A stretch of 64,000 nt of DNA from Carposina sasakii (GCA_014607495.2 CP053150.1:6468495-6532494), one strand, 5' to 3'. Shown: positions 1 through 13,330, counted from the first letter of the stretch. Notes: generated by a model not told the origin, from the sequence alone. Made by a program: numbers and translations.

Positions 1-2365
1 AGATTTGAAATATTCCATAATCGAACTCTGGTTCATGGAGACTTCTGAGATTGCGAAGTTATTTAGAAACAAGAACTACGTACAAAACTGAAGTATATAG
101 ATAAATCATGTACTTACACGCAGGTAGGTTATAAATATAATAAAATCTATTGTGAATATATTAAAACGGAGACAAAAAATATCTATCGTCGACCCTGAGC
201 TTAACCCTTTGTTATTTGTAAACTGTATGAGATCCCCTATGATAAAATATGAAGAATTATTTAATATTAAGATAATGGCAATATCATCGAATTATAAGGC
301 AAACAAGGCCAGTAACAAATTATATTGGAAACAAATTAAAGCGTACCTTGTGTATATGTAGTTAGTCATGAGCTAGTCTATGAATATGATCTTATGATGA
401 AGATTGTCCTATACACGTGTAAGTATTTTGTAGCGTTTTAATACATAGTTATACTACTACACCATACTCCACATTACTACCATGCACTATGTTTATTTAT
501 TATGTTCGAAAGAAAACGGAATTCCTACACCTTTTCGAATGTTTCTCGAACAAATACGTTAGTAAATAAAACCTGGAAACCTTTTACTTCTCTGTAAAAA
601 AGTTTTTTACAATCCCACTATGACTCTATCTCGTTCCAGTTTCGTGGTGTGATGTGCTTTCAGGATAATCGAATCAAAGGCGTTTTTAAACCAACGAGGT
701 CTGTATAGTAATATAAATTCGGCGAGTAAATAACGCTTGGCTAAAGTTTAATGGATTTTGTTCCGAACACTGGTGCAGAGGCTTAGAAATAAAATAAATA
801 AATTTATAAGGTTTCATATTGCATTTATGATTAAAAGCTATAAAACTAAATGTTATAGTCTGGATTTGTAATTTGTTGTCCAGACACATGAAATTACTTT
901 CCCGTCTGGAAATAAATAAATAGTAATTAGTAATGTGTAAAAAAACTTTCTTGGCTTGTGATGAATTGATTTATCGTGTGTTGGCAGTTTCTAATTATCA
1001 AATTATGTACTGTCCAAAAAATACCTACATTTATTCCAGAAATAATTGTAAAAACAAAATTGGAACAGAATCAAGTTAGCGCATCGGCTTTGTTAGGGAA
1101 CGAACAACTTGTATTATATTTTGATCCCGAGAGGTGCTATCGGCGGGACTGTACCCGAGTTAGGAACTGTTATTGACTTGTTGTCTCATTTGTACTTCAC
1201 CGCAAACAGTTGAAAAGTTATTATGAATCCTACTTTTTAGTGTTGTTTATTCCATAAGTAAAACTTTTTAACTAACCTACCCTTTTATTGTGAACTTTCT
1301 GTCTGGTGTACGAGAACAGTGATATAACCTATATATATGTGACTATGACATATATAGCAATTTTACAAGTTAATTAGGTAATTAGCTATTCTAACTAATA
1401 TCATAATAATGTGAATGTAAGTTAATTTGTTTGTTTGTTATCTCTTCACATTTTATTTACTCAACCAATCCTCTTGAAATATTGTGTAGATATATACGTG
1501 GTTGAGAGTACGGAGAAGGACAGAGGCTACATTCTGTCGTCTACGCACAAACTTTTACATTTAGAGATTTGATGGAAATCTTTAAGAAATAATGGTAAAT
1601 TTATTATTATGCCGACCTCAGCATCAGAAAAGTAGAGACATTTCCGTATCCAATCTCTGCTCTGGTAAAATGAGGACGAGAAGATTACAAAAAATAATTC
1701 TTTGCTCTATTACTAAGCGCTTAAAGTATGTACAGCGATCAAGTCAGGTAAAGTATACTCCTAAATGCAAAGGCTTTAGATAAAAGTTTGTGAGCGGAAC
1801 ATTGTTAGGTAATCTGTACTACATAAATCTTGAAAGTTAGCTTCCTTTCGTTGGCACTATGCGGGTAAATAAATCTTTTTCGCCCATTTAGTAGCATAGT
1901 GAACTGTGAAATTGTAGACTCGGGCAAATAATAATCGTTTTTTGATCGAGGCCGTAAGAAAATGTATATAAGTAAAAGGAAATTTATCAAAATCAGACAC
2001 GGCTGATTCTCTGTAAGTTTGTTGTAAGTAATAACAAATACGACGATGGCTGGTACAGGGTTTATGAAAATGTATGAAAGTGATCATCATACCATCACAT
2101 GTCGGTTGATACTGCTCCTATTAAAAATGAATATAAAGCTTAGAACTACTTAATTTGTATCGAATAGTACATTACGATACAAGTGAGCTAGTTGGTTATT
2201 ACGCATGAGGCTTGGTTGCAGAGCTTTTGTAAAAGCCGAGTGTAGTCATTACCAAAGCTCACAAGTGCCATACGAACTTTTTCAACACGTAATTACGAGT
2301 AAATAAAAATCATACAAATGAGGAATATCTATTTTATTTATTCAAACAGTGAGGTACTTACATAT
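1..2365. other. No recognisable gene; AT-rich non-coding DNA
   Basis: I see only short open frames (under about 80 codons) with no family motif, plus simple AT-rich sequence. No repeat shared with the rest of the window stands out. Confidence 0.6.
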
Positions 2366-2515
2366 TCATCATCATCATCAGCCTATTGCAGTCCACTGCT
2401 GGACGTAGGCCTCCCTCAGAGCACGCAATAAGACTGCCATGGGGTGTATTTGCCCTTAGTCACCACGCTGGGCAGGGGGCTTGGTGACCGCAGTTTGTAT
2501 TTTGGACTATGATGT
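2366..2515 (+). repeat. Lepidopteran dispersed repeat (family 1), copy 1
   Basis: A (TCA)n run leads into GCAGTCCACTGCTGGACGTA, then a segment ending near GGTGACCGCAGT. The same core recurs at 13270-13330 and 23105-23210, so this is an interspersed repeat. The core is, from general knowledge, very common in moth and butterfly genomes. Its parent element (a LINE 3' end or a SINE) cannot be told from this sequence alone. Confidence 0.7.
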
Positions 2516-2687
2516 CTTACATATTAAAAATGTTAAAATACTGCGTGCTTTTTAGCATTGAATAAAAGCTCCACGAGGAACTGGGCATGTGATTATTGGC
2601 CAATTAATTAAATTAAGCTAGAAAACATTTTCGGAATATAAAGTTGCTCTTCATCCATTGTACGAATTTATCATAGCATAGTATCTC

Positions 2688-2708
2688 AAGTAAGTAAGTA
2701 AGTAAGTA
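2688..2708. repeat. (AAGT)n microsatellite
   Basis: About five uninterrupted AAGT units. Confidence 0.85.
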
Positions 2709-2898
2709 CATACCAATTTATATTTTGATGTTGATGGTACCTAATAGTTGTCAGTAGCATTTTGTGTTTTTGCATTACATCTGGAGGTGTCAAAAAGTCG
2801 GAAATAGAACTTAGATTAGGTAGGTATTTTGGTTATTTACGATAACAAAAAATCCACGAACAAACAAAATGAAAATGGCGCGCCAAACTCATTTTTTG

Positions 2899-3364
2899 TA
2901 ATGAGGGATTTTCTGACAACTATTAAAAGTAATGAAAAATAGTACAAATCACCTGGCGTGAGCGCATCACCTTCCCTAATCCCCCCCACCTCAGCCCTCA
3001 ACCAAAGACATCGATAGTTCCTAAGCATTATAGATAGACTAAGCAGACTATACAGTACACGTGCGACTAAAAATCGGTCCGCTAGGAAAGACAAAGTTAT
3101 GGTAGATACCTAAGAATTGCTTGCATCTCTGCTAAATTAAAGGTATCTATACTCTCCTACATGAATATTATTAGTTATAACAGTCTGGGTTTGTAGCCAG
3201 CTTTAGTCGCCAGCAGTCGTCAGTGCACAGGTGCAGAGTCTACTAGGAACTATCACAATATCCTTCGACCTGGGAGAGGTGAGGTGGGGGGGATTAGGGT
3301 AGGTGATGCGCTCACGCCATCTAGTTTTGACTGTTATTTTAACGTGTCAAAAAATCCCTCATTA
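2899..3364. mobile_element. Inverted-repeat MITE, about 466 bp
   Basis: The left end TAATGAGGGATTTT is matched by its reverse complement AAAATCCCTCATTA at the right end. The similarity continues inward for about 100 bp, including GGCGTGAGCGCATCACCT and a C-rich tract at 2980-2990 mirrored by a G-rich tract at 3263-3274. Arms are imperfect, with several substitutions. No transposase is encoded. Superfamily unknown, because a clear target duplication is not visible. Confidence 0.65.
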
Positions 3365-4158
3365 GATATAGGAGGCACAGAAATTACAGACTACAGTCTA
3401 GTTTTTGAAAATTTATTAAATTGGAAAAAAATGTACCTATAGTGCAGATAAATGTAATTTTTTGAGATAAAGGATATAATTTAGTGTAATTAAATATTAA
3501 TTTTCAAACTTAGTGGTGAAGACTGAATTTTTTCGAAACAAATTTTATTGATTTTATTTTTTTAATGGTAATACCATTTTATGAGCGATAGTGTTGAAAA
3601 TATTTTTCTCATTACGTACAAATTGAGCAATAATTTCTCAAATAAGACATTATCAGAGCATTAAAATTTAAGTTTTCCATCAGACCCTCATTAAAATGTA
3701 ATCAATACAACGCCTGTGATGAAACGGGAACAAGATTCAATAGGTACCTAGTTATGAAAACTTTGATACTTCATTAGCAATAATCGTTAGGAAAAAGTTA
3801 CAGAAAATTTAAATAAAGTACACCTATCACCTATACTCGTACATTAGAACTCGGTTTAGAACTATGATAGTTGTTTAAACAATACTTATATGTGTTACAA
3901 TGAAAAGACCTAGGTTATTTATCAATTTCATATAAAAACTCATTGTATCAAATCATGTCTACGGCACATACTAATAATTACATACCAAATTATAAAAGGC
4001 TATGTAATCATAAACTTGATTAACTTTTATTTTCACCCGGATGGCTGAACTACTGGCTATACCGTAGCATAAGCCAAACAAGAGAGTCGGAAAAATATTA
4101 GGCAGGATATGTGAGGATTACCCGTGATTATTCCGAATTCAACAATCATCTCATCTAT
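3365..4158. other. Non-coding, nothing recognised
   Basis: AT-rich sequence with no long open frame and no repeat that recurs in this window. Confidence 0.6.
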
Positions 4159-4258
4159 ACCCTCAAAATTGGTCAGAAGTGGCACCATGTGGTTCTATCG
4201 GCCCTTGGTGCTCTGCCTACCCCGTAAGGGATAAAGGCGTGATTATATGTATGTATGT
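4159..4258 (+). repeat. SINE-like repeat (family 2), copy 1
   Basis: Carries TCAGAAGTGGCACCATGTGG, then CTACCCCGTAAGGGATAAAG, and ends in a (TATG)n tail. The same block occurs at 17166-17253, 42549-42612 (3' part only) and 47375-47473. The shared 3' tail and variable 5' ends fit a retroposon 3' end (SINE or short LINE fragment). Confidence 0.7.
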
Positions 4259-7200
4259 CAACAATCATATGTAAATATATAGGTAGATTATAATATTTAA
4301 TATGCCCTTGAAGTGAAATTTTTGTCTACATTTACGATCGTTTTGGATTTTTACGCCCGTTCAAAAGCAAGTCAAGCAATGACAAACTCGTTATCACATC
4401 ATTTGAAGAGGTTTATCATGTTATGATAATCGCAAACAACTAAAATAAAAGGACCCAAGACCCTGCATAAATGTGATATTATTTTCGCGTAGATTTCGAT
4501 GGGTATTTTCTTCAATCTTGTTTAACTTGAGTATGAAAAACAAAGATGCTTCTCACCTAACGCAATTTCCCCTTTAGCAGAAAATGCGATATCTAAAGTC
4601 ACATTAAGTTACAGGGGTTCAATGGGAAAAAATAGTGCAATGCATACAAAAGGTACCGGTAAATATGGGCAACACCTTTGTTGAATAAAAGAGGGTAGGC
4701 CCTCGGGCTGTAGGGCAAGTTTGAAGTCGTCCCACGTACCGCCAGTTACCTCTATCTCGATTTGGAAAAACACGTGATACATTTTTACGTTCTCGCTTTG
4801 GGAGTGAATTTGATTGTTATTACTCAATTTCATTGGGTAAAGCACCGTTATCACATTATAAGATTTTTCATGGACAGTTACTAAATCAAAAAAATAAGTT
4901 TTAGATAGGGTTTATCAAGATTGGTTACTACAAAAAATGTTCTGTGTTTAAAAGTAATTTAAAAGGGTACTTTATTTGAATTAGAAAAAGTACAATAGTA
5001 GCGTACAGTTTAGATACGCTTTATAGAGCTATTCTTTGCTATCCACAGAATGCTTGAGTATCAGCTAACATTATTTGGGGCTTCCCTCAGCACCATTAGA
5101 TATTACTGAGCGAGTTGCCGGCAGGATTTCAATAGGGATTGAAAATCATTCAGTAGAATTTTAGAACAGGCAATGTTTGAATTACCCATTTTTACTTGGT
5201 CGTCCTAGCTAGAGCATAAAGTAAGACTTTAGAAAATTATTATAGCAATTTGTTCGGAATACAGCGGCTTGGCTCTAAAAAACAAACATAATTTTCCACA
5301 GGAAACATAACACCTTGTGTATTATATATAATTATTTGTTATTTCGACATTAAACTTTAAAGTTCACGTTTAAACTTTATCATGTGTAGAGTGGAGTAAA
5401 GATTTTTACTCAGCATATTATCTGATGCTTAAGCTCGTCGGAATACCGCAGACAGTGATGGACATATCAAGGAGATAAGGGAGAATTACAATAAAATAAA
5501 GCTACCTACAATTTGCACAAGTCTTCGGGGAGGCAGTATGAATGTAACGTTCCCATAAATGTTCTAAATAAAAATAAGAAAGACAACGTAATATGGTTTC
5601 TTGAAAAAGTAATACTGCTACAGATTTGTCATTTATTTTGTGGTCGCCACTTTCCAAATACCAATCTAAATAACCGAAGGTTATAGTGAAAACTGCCTCT
5701 GAAGCCATTGTATTGTATTCGAGAAGTAATTTGAAAGTTACCAGAGAAATAGAAAAAGCTACTCAAATTCATTATAAATTAACTCATCCGGTCATTTTTC
5801 GCTTACTCTCTTTATGCTCAAAATTACCTACAGGTAATCCACGAGTTTCTCCATTAGGGCTTTCCAATTCCACGGAACTCCGAAAAGCGTGAATATCACA
5901 TTGCTTTATTGCGTGAAAGCCATTCAGTTTACTGTAACAGCCGTCAACGCGACGAAGACATTCACTGAAACAACTTTTACGACAATTTGTTATGATATTG
6001 CGTAAATTTAGGCAGAGAACTGGGGATAATAAGCAACGAATATGACAGTTTTCTGTTAAATTGATATTCCTAGAGCTCGGTTATAAATAGGCTCCAACAT
6101 TTATTTGTACGGGCCATGCCAAAAAGTGGAGATCGTGGGGCGAGGCGCGGCATTAGATGAATAATAATCTCGTACTTTTGGCAAAGCGGATACTGTCAAG
6201 GCGGACCATACCTAATAATTAAATGAAGCTCGCGTTGTTTTGTTGTTTTTATAAAATAAACTTACATAAGGAAATAATAATTATGTATGAACATGTTAAA
6301 AGAGACTCCACTCCTGCAGTCAAACTGTTAAAACAGTTTTGCAGGGCATTAGCTGATAAGAATTGTATTACCTCTTAATAATAACAATAAAAAAATAAAA
6401 ATAAAAATTTTACATTGTGCGTCCCTCCTCGAGTCGTGTCATTAGGTTCACGGTCTCTAAGTAATTAGTATTTGTATTTATAATAAGGAACAAAAACACG
6501 AAAGCGCAATAAAAAAACATATAACGGAACTTTTTATCCCCATAATCCTCATTTTCAATGCTTTTACGAAAACAAGAGGAGAAACAAATAACAAACCAAT
6601 GTTTATTTGATTGACTACTTAAATCACCTTTCTTTTGGCCGCACATTACATACATGAGAAATCCTTTGAGTTTATATTCAAATGGAGCAGTGTATAAAGC
6701 TACACAGGGTGTAAGCCGGGGATTTATCCTTGTATTGCCGGATTAGGTCATGCTTTAAGTTAAGCCGAGTTCGCCCTTCTTACTCAATTGTACGAGTATG
6801 CTTAGATCTTAGAAACCTCATGAATTTAAACGAGTAATTTTTGGGATTGTTCGTTTTATTTTTCAGTTAAGATTGTGAGTTTTTCTTTTTCTAATTTCAA
6901 GAAACTGTAAATACCTAGTACTACAGACCGATATTTTTTTAATGTGTGGGTAAAAATCAAGTTCTTAACTAAACCACACACACACACGTAACATAAGTCT
7001 GTAGAGTGTGAATAAAATCAATAATGTGTGGTATTTATATATACCTACTATGCAAATTTTTGCTGGTTTCCTGCTATTCCCTAGTCGGTTCGCTGACATC
7101 GACCTGTAAATTCTCTTAAAGTAATTAAAGTGCATATGACACAACATTAATGTTTTATAGGTTTGTACCTTGTGCAAAAGGTGTCAACGAAAATTGCCAT

Positions 7201-7668
7201 GTGTAAATATGTCTTCATATAAAAAATACAGTAAAAGTAGGTACCTAATAAATTACGGAAATTTTGAATCTCTACAATTGTGATAATTCAAAGTAATGAA
7301 TGCGAAAACTCCTGTAAAATAATACAACAGCATATTAACTGACGCTAGGCTGCAGGATTCATTAATATCTACACCCCGATCACTTTTATACAAAATGATT
7401 CAGCAGATAAATAAAAAGACGCAATCAATTTGCATTTAAAAAGATCTGCGAAGAATGACTCGGAGGTCTGCTGAGTTCCCATGGAAATAACATAATTTGT
7501 TATTTCTCTTGAATAGCCAATAGGAAGGTACCCATATCTTGGCGAACCGCCAGATTTAGGACCTTGAGATACCCTAGCGAGATTATTTTCAAGTCAACAA
7601 TAAAACTTTGAAAAGAAAGTACCTAGCTATGTTATTTTTATTTATTAGCTTGTCTTGTTCTTTTTATT
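4259..7668. other. Non-coding stretch, no gene recognised
   Basis: Short open frames occur on both strands (longest 81 codons, at 4609-4854 and 6410-6655), without recognisable motifs. A (CA)n run sits near 6974-6988. GC-richer patches occur near 5920-6010 and 6120-6220, but I see no exon signals. Nothing here can be supported as a gene. Confidence 0.55.
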
Positions 7669-8527
7669 ACCCGACTGCGCGACGCAAAGGAGTGGTATTG
7701 TGTTCCTTTGAAGCACTACACAGACCAAACGCCTCGGCCGATTTTTATGATTCATGCGTCAATCGATTCCTCTTAGTCCGGCGAGTGTCACTAAAGACAT
7801 GACATTAGTGAAAATCTAATATGGCGACTACTGGACGCCATTTTGTGAAAATGAAAAAAAATTAAAGTAGTATACAAACTATATCTAGTGGAGTATCGTT
7901 GAATAGGTATTTAAAAATAATTTTTAGGTTTCTCTCAACATTTTTCGATTCGACTAACCGTTTAGGATCTATATCGATTGAAAGTTGCGTAACAACCATT
8001 CGCACATATAAGTTTTTAGACTGCAGCTAGACGAAAACTTCTTGCTGCCGAGCATGTTGAGCAGGTTTCTTGAAGCGTACCTATTAGTAGCCTACTCATA
8101 ACAAAAAAGTATTTAAAATAAAAAAAACATAATTTAAAAATTCCAAAAACTCGACTGCTTAAAAAGAACGAATTAATGTGCATAATAAAAAAACTAAAAA
8201 GAATAATTTAAAAAATCCAGAAACCCGACTGCTTAAAAAAAAACTAAACTGCATATAATAAAAAAACTGAAAAGAAAAAAACAAGGACTTAGATGTCCCG
8301 TGGTCTAGAATTCTATAATATTATTATGGAAGGAATAAGAAGTATTGAAAAAATAATAATTCTAGTGATGTAACATAACAACTGAACAGCCAGGATCCAT
8401 TGAAATATTAGCCCGGATAATAGATCCCGAGTGTTTAGTTGTTTTCAGTTTTTTTATTATGTGCATAGTTTGGTTCTTTTTTAAGCAGTCGGGTTTTTGG
8501 ATTTTTTAAATTATGTTTTTTTATTAT
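7669..8527 (+). mobile_element. Foldback transposable element, copy A
   Basis: Begins at ACCCGACTGC and ends in a segment whose reverse complement (TTTAAAAAATCC then AAACCCGACTGC) also occurs twice inside, near 8128-8160 and 8200-8236. The whole unit matches, in reverse orientation, 38051-38981. Shared blocks include the one around GGCCGATTTTTATGATTCAT and the one around GTGGTCTAGAATTCTATAAT. No protein is encoded. Copy A lacks the long perfect right arm seen in copy B, so its palindrome is short and imperfect. Superfamily unknown. Confidence 0.65.
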
Positions 8528-9260
8528 AAAAACCTCTACTTCAGACACGCAAAAAAATTGTATATAGCTTAACCGTATGTAGGGCATATGATTATTGTTG
8601 TGTGTCTAAACTGGTATAATATGACTGGCAATAGGAGCATTATTCGTCAAGAATAGCAATAGAGCACCAGCTTATCTTTATCTGGTATCCTGAGAGAATA
8701 TCCGACAGAACATATTAGAAAATTTTACTTAATTAAGTTTTCTATACATAACCTACATGTTCAAGCTTATCTAGTGGTAGGTAACATTTGGGTAAACATA
8801 AATAAAATGCAATAATAAATAAATTATATCAATTTTCGTATTGCGTAAACAAGTAATTAATCAACGCCCCTAGCTAAAGAAAAACAGGAGTCGAACAAAA
8901 TAAATGCTATGTCAAAATTGCCTTGACATAGGAAAGAAATTTTGAAGAATCAGGAATTTTTTTAGTACCCTGGCAGAATAAAGAAGAAAGTAAAACTTCA
9001 ACGATTTTATGAAACTAGTAAAACCAGAGAACCAATAATAAATATTTAAAGTGTTATTATGATTATTTTTCTCAACTATTAAAGTATAATATGGCGAATA
9101 TCTAACGAAACTTATGTTTTACAATCTATTGGCCATTTGAAACTATCACTTGGCATGTATGTTGATGCCCCTCGAATTTCTTCGATATTCACCGTAGAAA
9201 TTGCAATAACCACTTCATAAAATGTTAGGTTAGGTTATGTTAGGATATTATCACCTATAA
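8528..9260. other. Non-coding, nothing recognised
   Basis: AT-rich, no supported gene or repeat. Confidence 0.6.
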
Positions 9261-9470
9261 TCTATACTAATATTATAAAGCTGAAGAGTTTGTTTGTTTG
9301 TTTGTTTGTTTGAACGCGCTAATCTCAGGAACTACTGGTCTGATTTGAAAAATTATTTCAGTGTTAGATAGCCCATTTACCAAGGAAGGCTACAGTCTAT
9401 ACAACAACCTGCCCGGCTTCGCACGGGTACAACGCCCCCTCACGCGGACGAAGTCGTGGGCGGCTGCTAG
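9261..9470 (+). mobile_element. Helitron-like non-autonomous element
   Basis: Starts with TC (TCTATACTAATATTATAAAG) and ends with CTAG, inserted between A and T. This is the Helitron signature: 5'-TC, 3'-CTRR, A/T target, no target duplication. CGCCCC and GTGGGCG just inside the 3' end can pair as the expected subterminal hairpin. A (GTTT)n run lies at 9290-9312. Related pieces occur at 19612-19835, 22015-22185, 35236-35450, 37541-37665 and 56840-56990. It matches the abundant short Helitron-like repeats I know from Lepidoptera. No Rep/helicase is encoded. Confidence 0.7.
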
Positions 9471-10264
9471 TATAGGTAATAAGGATTTAGATTTAGTAGT
9501 TTATTTATTGTATTGAGGTACTTACCTAGTTATTTTATTTTTATACATATAAGTAGTGTTTAGGTAATTTTATACTACATAAAATTATGGCTCGGCTAAT
9601 GTTAATCAGAATGTCCTAGTAATCTACGGCAGAACCACACAAAACAGGACTTTCTAAAATAGCGAGATACTGCTATGAGTAGTGTAGAGAGATATCTCAT
9701 TTCCTCAATGAATATAACTGCAGATGCTATGTGCGGAACAGACTTAACCCATTTGTATGAATAACATAATATTGCCCACGTTAACTATAAAATATTTTAT
9801 TTCTAATTTGTTTCTCCGAGCAGCAGTAAAATATTTATCCGATCGGGAAAGTTTCTTTCCCGGAAAGTTCCCCCGATTTGTCCGCAGCTCGGTAACAGCT
9901 GACAGGCATTTGCATAAATCCCAGAACTCGGAGAAGAAAACTTTAACACCACCTCGAGTCATGTGAATCTGTTCAAACTTTCCTATAGACCTAGGTACTG
10001 TGAGAACATTAATTGTGACAATTCTTCACACTGGAATATTAGTTTGGCATATCATAATAGTTTTAATTTACCAACTGCCTAATTGGTAAACAATACAAAA
10101 ATACAAAGCGAGATGACCTAGATCCTAAATAAAAGAATTTACAAAACTACCTTTCTTTTTCTGATACGGAACCCAAAAACTACGTGTTTCACGTGAGCTA
10201 ATTATAATTATAGTTCCTAAATAAGCGTGACATCTGAAAGATAGAAGTCAAGCTTTTTGTAATA
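9471..10264. other. Non-coding; GC-richer patch at 9820-9960
   Basis: No gene supported. A patch with TTTCTTTCCCGGAAAGTTCC and neighbouring sequence is GC-richer than its surroundings and has open frames on both strands (69 and 72 codons), but these have no recognisable motif. Confidence 0.5.
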
Positions 10265-10266
10265 TA

Positions 10267-10646
10267 CAGGGTGTTTGTGACAGCCAGACAAATATTGATA
10301 CGATGACATCAGACCATGATTCTGAGGCAGAAAACACAGAAAATTTTCCGACATTCTTCTTATATTTTCAGGAAAAAATTGATTTTAATTAGATAATGAC
10401 TTAAAAATCAAATTTTAACCAAATGAGGATTATCAAAAAATTAGTTTCTTTCAAAAAAGTTAAAATAACCGATCAACTCTTATGGAGAGTCACAAGTGAT
10501 CCAAAAAACAGCAACGTGTCACACAATAACCAATAGGCCCATTTAATTTGTCACAGGATCGCCCGATACAATACCACTGTCGTATAACTCAACACAATGA
10601 TACTTGTTAAGTATTTCAGTATTTGCCTGGCTGTCACCTACAGCTG
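10267..10646 (+). mobile_element. TA-target MITE, family B, copy 1 (380 bp)
   Basis: Bounded by TA dinucleotides (10265-10266 and 10647-10648). The 5' end CAGGGTGTTTGTGACAGCCA is matched by an inverted 3' end in which TGGCTGTCACCTACAGCTG can be read. Other copies lie at 43274-44237 and 60295-60776. The TA duplication and CAGGG terminus fit a non-autonomous Tc1/mariner-type element. No transposase is present. Confidence 0.75.
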
Positions 10647-10648
10647 TA

Positions 10649-12237
10649 TAAGAATCAACATGTGTGTGATATAACCTGCTGACCATCAAGACAAAGAGCA
10701 CACCTACATACAAGAAATACTATCCAATTTAATAGCGATTTTCGTCCACAATAAAGTAAACCGTGATCCAACACGGGTATGTGACATTGCTCGTGCATTA
10801 TTAACCTGGCGCAGGATTGGCCCGCTTTCATTAGCAATTCATGAACATTACCTCAGCATTCACTCTAGAAGCAGTCAGCGGGTTGAACGAAGCATCGTTT
10901 TCGAAACCTTTGTGGTTCTGTGTCTGACTGTCAAAAGATTGGCATTTACCCGTAGTCGTTGCAAACTGCATTATTAGAATCTGTATCAGGGGGATACTAT
11001 GAACTGCCAAAACAGGATTGTATCTATCGTGGAAGTAATATCGCATCGCACTGTCATGATTCGACAATCTTCACTGAAATGTTTTCGCGTACATAGGTAT
11101 TAGTTTCATGGTATCCTGGTATCCATATTTGGTATCCTAGTCATTTCATAATTTTCAAACTTAATTTTCTATTTATTAGGTATATTATACAGAAGTGTAG
11201 AACAATTCAGTTAAAATATTAAGTAAGTAAGTAATCAATATTTTCAAATAAGTCTTTACATGTCGTCTTTTATCTTTAAATACTGTAGTAGTCAATAGTA
11301 AATGAATATTGTTGTTATATAACTATATTTAGACTTTTATTTTAGTCACATAAAGACTTAGAGAAGATCACGTAATGTTTGGAAAATATGTTGGCAATTA
11401 ATCTTTAGTAACAAAACATCTAGTAGGTATTAGTGCCATTAATCACTGAAGCTTTAAAACACTTTTACAGCTTTCTCGACCGTCCACTTCAGATTTATAG
11501 GCCTTAATTTCATTCATTCATATCTATTTGCGATTTGGACTTTTTTGTAGCTAATTTGGTACCTACTTACATAGGTGTCAGTGTATTGCAGTTACTTATT
11601 TAAACAGCAAAAAATATTTTAAAATTATTTCTCTTACCTTGCGATTAATATTAGTATACTTTACCTTAGGTACTATGGTATCTTCCGCTATTTCCGGGTT
11701 TAGGTATACTTGCAGTAAAACCGCATAGAAGTTTGTCAGGCAGAACTACCTAATATTGTAGATCGAACATATAATCAGTGATAAATGTCCATGCCAGTTC
11801 CCAGCTCAAAATCCAGGCTTTTTTAAAAGTAATAAACGTCCCAAATCGTCGCTCGCAGGAAACTATTGAAAGCCAAATGAGCGGTCGGATTATTCGTCAA
11901 ACTTTTCGACTCGTGTGCAAAAACTGGGGATGTGGATTTTCGTGGCTGTTCCAAAGTTGCCACCACACTTGACATTTCACGAAAACTGTAGCCGAGCGGA
12001 AAGTGTGCTCTGCGCTTTATTGTTAGAAATGGGTTTTAGCTTTTCGGCACTTCCATAGTGTGTTATTGAAAAGGAAACCTAGGCATAGGACTTGAAAAAG
12101 ATATTTAGAATAATTATAATGCATAGAAAATTCTGATAATATAGACGTATAAGACGACTGAAAAAGAGACATCAGAAATAGAAAGGGTCATATAAGGCAT
12201 TAGCAATATTATTTACAATATTTTTTTTTAAAACGAA
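10649..12237. other. Non-coding, nothing recognised
   Basis: Short frames only (up to 78 codons at 10831-11067), no domain or repeat identified. Confidence 0.6.
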
Positions 12238-12388
12238 AAACCGACTTCCTCCCAAAACTCGAGCTTACTAAAGTAAAATTTTACTAAAGGACAAATATAT
12301 ATTGCGTTAAGCCGTGTACGAAGTGTAGTGTACGACCACATGACAAAAGAGAGAGATAACTAGGCTTCGAAACTTTACGTCTGACAAT

Positions 12389-13080
12389 ATGATGATGATG
12401 ATAATGATGACCTCCAACCGATTTCGGTCATGGCGACCTCTTCTACTCCTAGATATTACTAAGTTGGCGTTCATGCGCTCGGAAGTGTCTTAGATAGCCA
12501 ATCTTCGCCCGAACGCCCGCGCACACAGAGGACAGGTTAGTGCGCCATTATTGTAACTATAGATAATGGTAGAAAGAGGAAGAGTCTTTAGTTTATCACG
12601 TTTAGCATCAAGGTCAGCTTGACGCTGCTTCTTGAACTCGTGAACTTGCTTCATCACCATCCTGCGCCACTCTCATCGTTGTGCTGCCAAAACTTCCCAT
12701 TTAGATGGATCTATATTGCATCTCTTCATATGTCTTTTCTAAACATCTTTGTATCTGAGGAGTTGCCCACCGCGTTTCCGCTTGCCCTCCTCCAGTTCAG
12801 AAAAGAAGATGCGCTTAGCCATTCTCTCCTCCGCCATACGAGACACATGACCGCACCACCGATGCTGCCGACGCATTAAGTAGGCCTCAATGCCACTTAC
12901 ATTGGCTCTTCGCAATACTTCGGTATTACGCACTCGGTCGGACCATCTGATTCTCACGATGGATCGGAGGCACTTGAGGTGGAATCGATCCAGAGTGCGT
13001 ATGTGGCGATGGTACATGCACCACGCCTCGGAGGAATATAAGAGATTTGGCAGCATAACAGCCATGTACACTGTTATTTA
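12389..13080 (-). pseudogene. LINE reverse-transcriptase 3' fragment, degenerate
   Basis: Reading the minus strand from about 13071, an open frame of 110 codons has the C-terminal signature of a non-LTR retrotransposon polyprotein: [11 protein letters not shown], then [40 protein letters not shown] and WCGHVSRM. After the stop at 12739 the reading continues with KRHMKRCNIDPSKWEVLAA and a CPLC...H zinc-knuckle remnant, interrupted by further stops. The fragment ends at a (TCA)n-like tail (12389-12412, minus strand), as expected for a 3' end. The catalytic palm (YADD) lies in the missing 5' part, so this is a 5'-truncated dead copy. The clade is uncertain. Confidence 0.75.
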
Positions 13081-13089
13081 AGCAACATA

Positions 13090-13260
13090 TAATTACACTC
13101 CTTCTTCCTGCCCTGTTCCCTATCATTTGGGGTCGGTGCAATATGTAGGTACTTTTCTTTCATTCATCCCTATTATCCGTCATCTCGTTATTCTCATGTC
13201 TACCTCTTCCTCTATAACCATCATTCAGACACCGCTTAATGCAACATATAATTTTACGTC
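13090..13260. repeat. Dispersed repeat with TTCTTCCTGCCCTGTTCCCT core
   Basis: The block TTCTTCCTGCCCTGTTCCCT followed by GGGGTCGGTGCAATATG resembles a common lepidopteran repeat. It is flanked by two copies of GCAACATATAATT (13082 and 13242), possibly a duplication from insertion into the LINE fragment. Confidence 0.45.
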
Positions 13261-13269
13261 TTAACACAA

Positions 13270-13330
13270 CTATCTTCATCTTCATAAGCCTGTTGCAGTC
13301 CACTACTGGACGTAGGCCCCCCCCTGCCAT
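13270..13330 (+). repeat. Lepidopteran dispersed repeat (family 1), fragment
   Basis: Carries GCCTGTTGCAGTCCACTACT followed by GGACGTAGGCC, matching the repeat at 2366-2515. Only the first about 60 bp are kept. Confidence 0.65.

Noticed and set aside
4609..4854. 81-codon open frame (minus strand) as a gene
   Set aside because: No domain, no start context, no neighbouring exon or repeat evidence; length is within chance.
9744..9966. Overlapping opposite-strand frames as a gene pair
   Set aside because: Both frames are short and without motifs; a GC-richer patch explains the openness.
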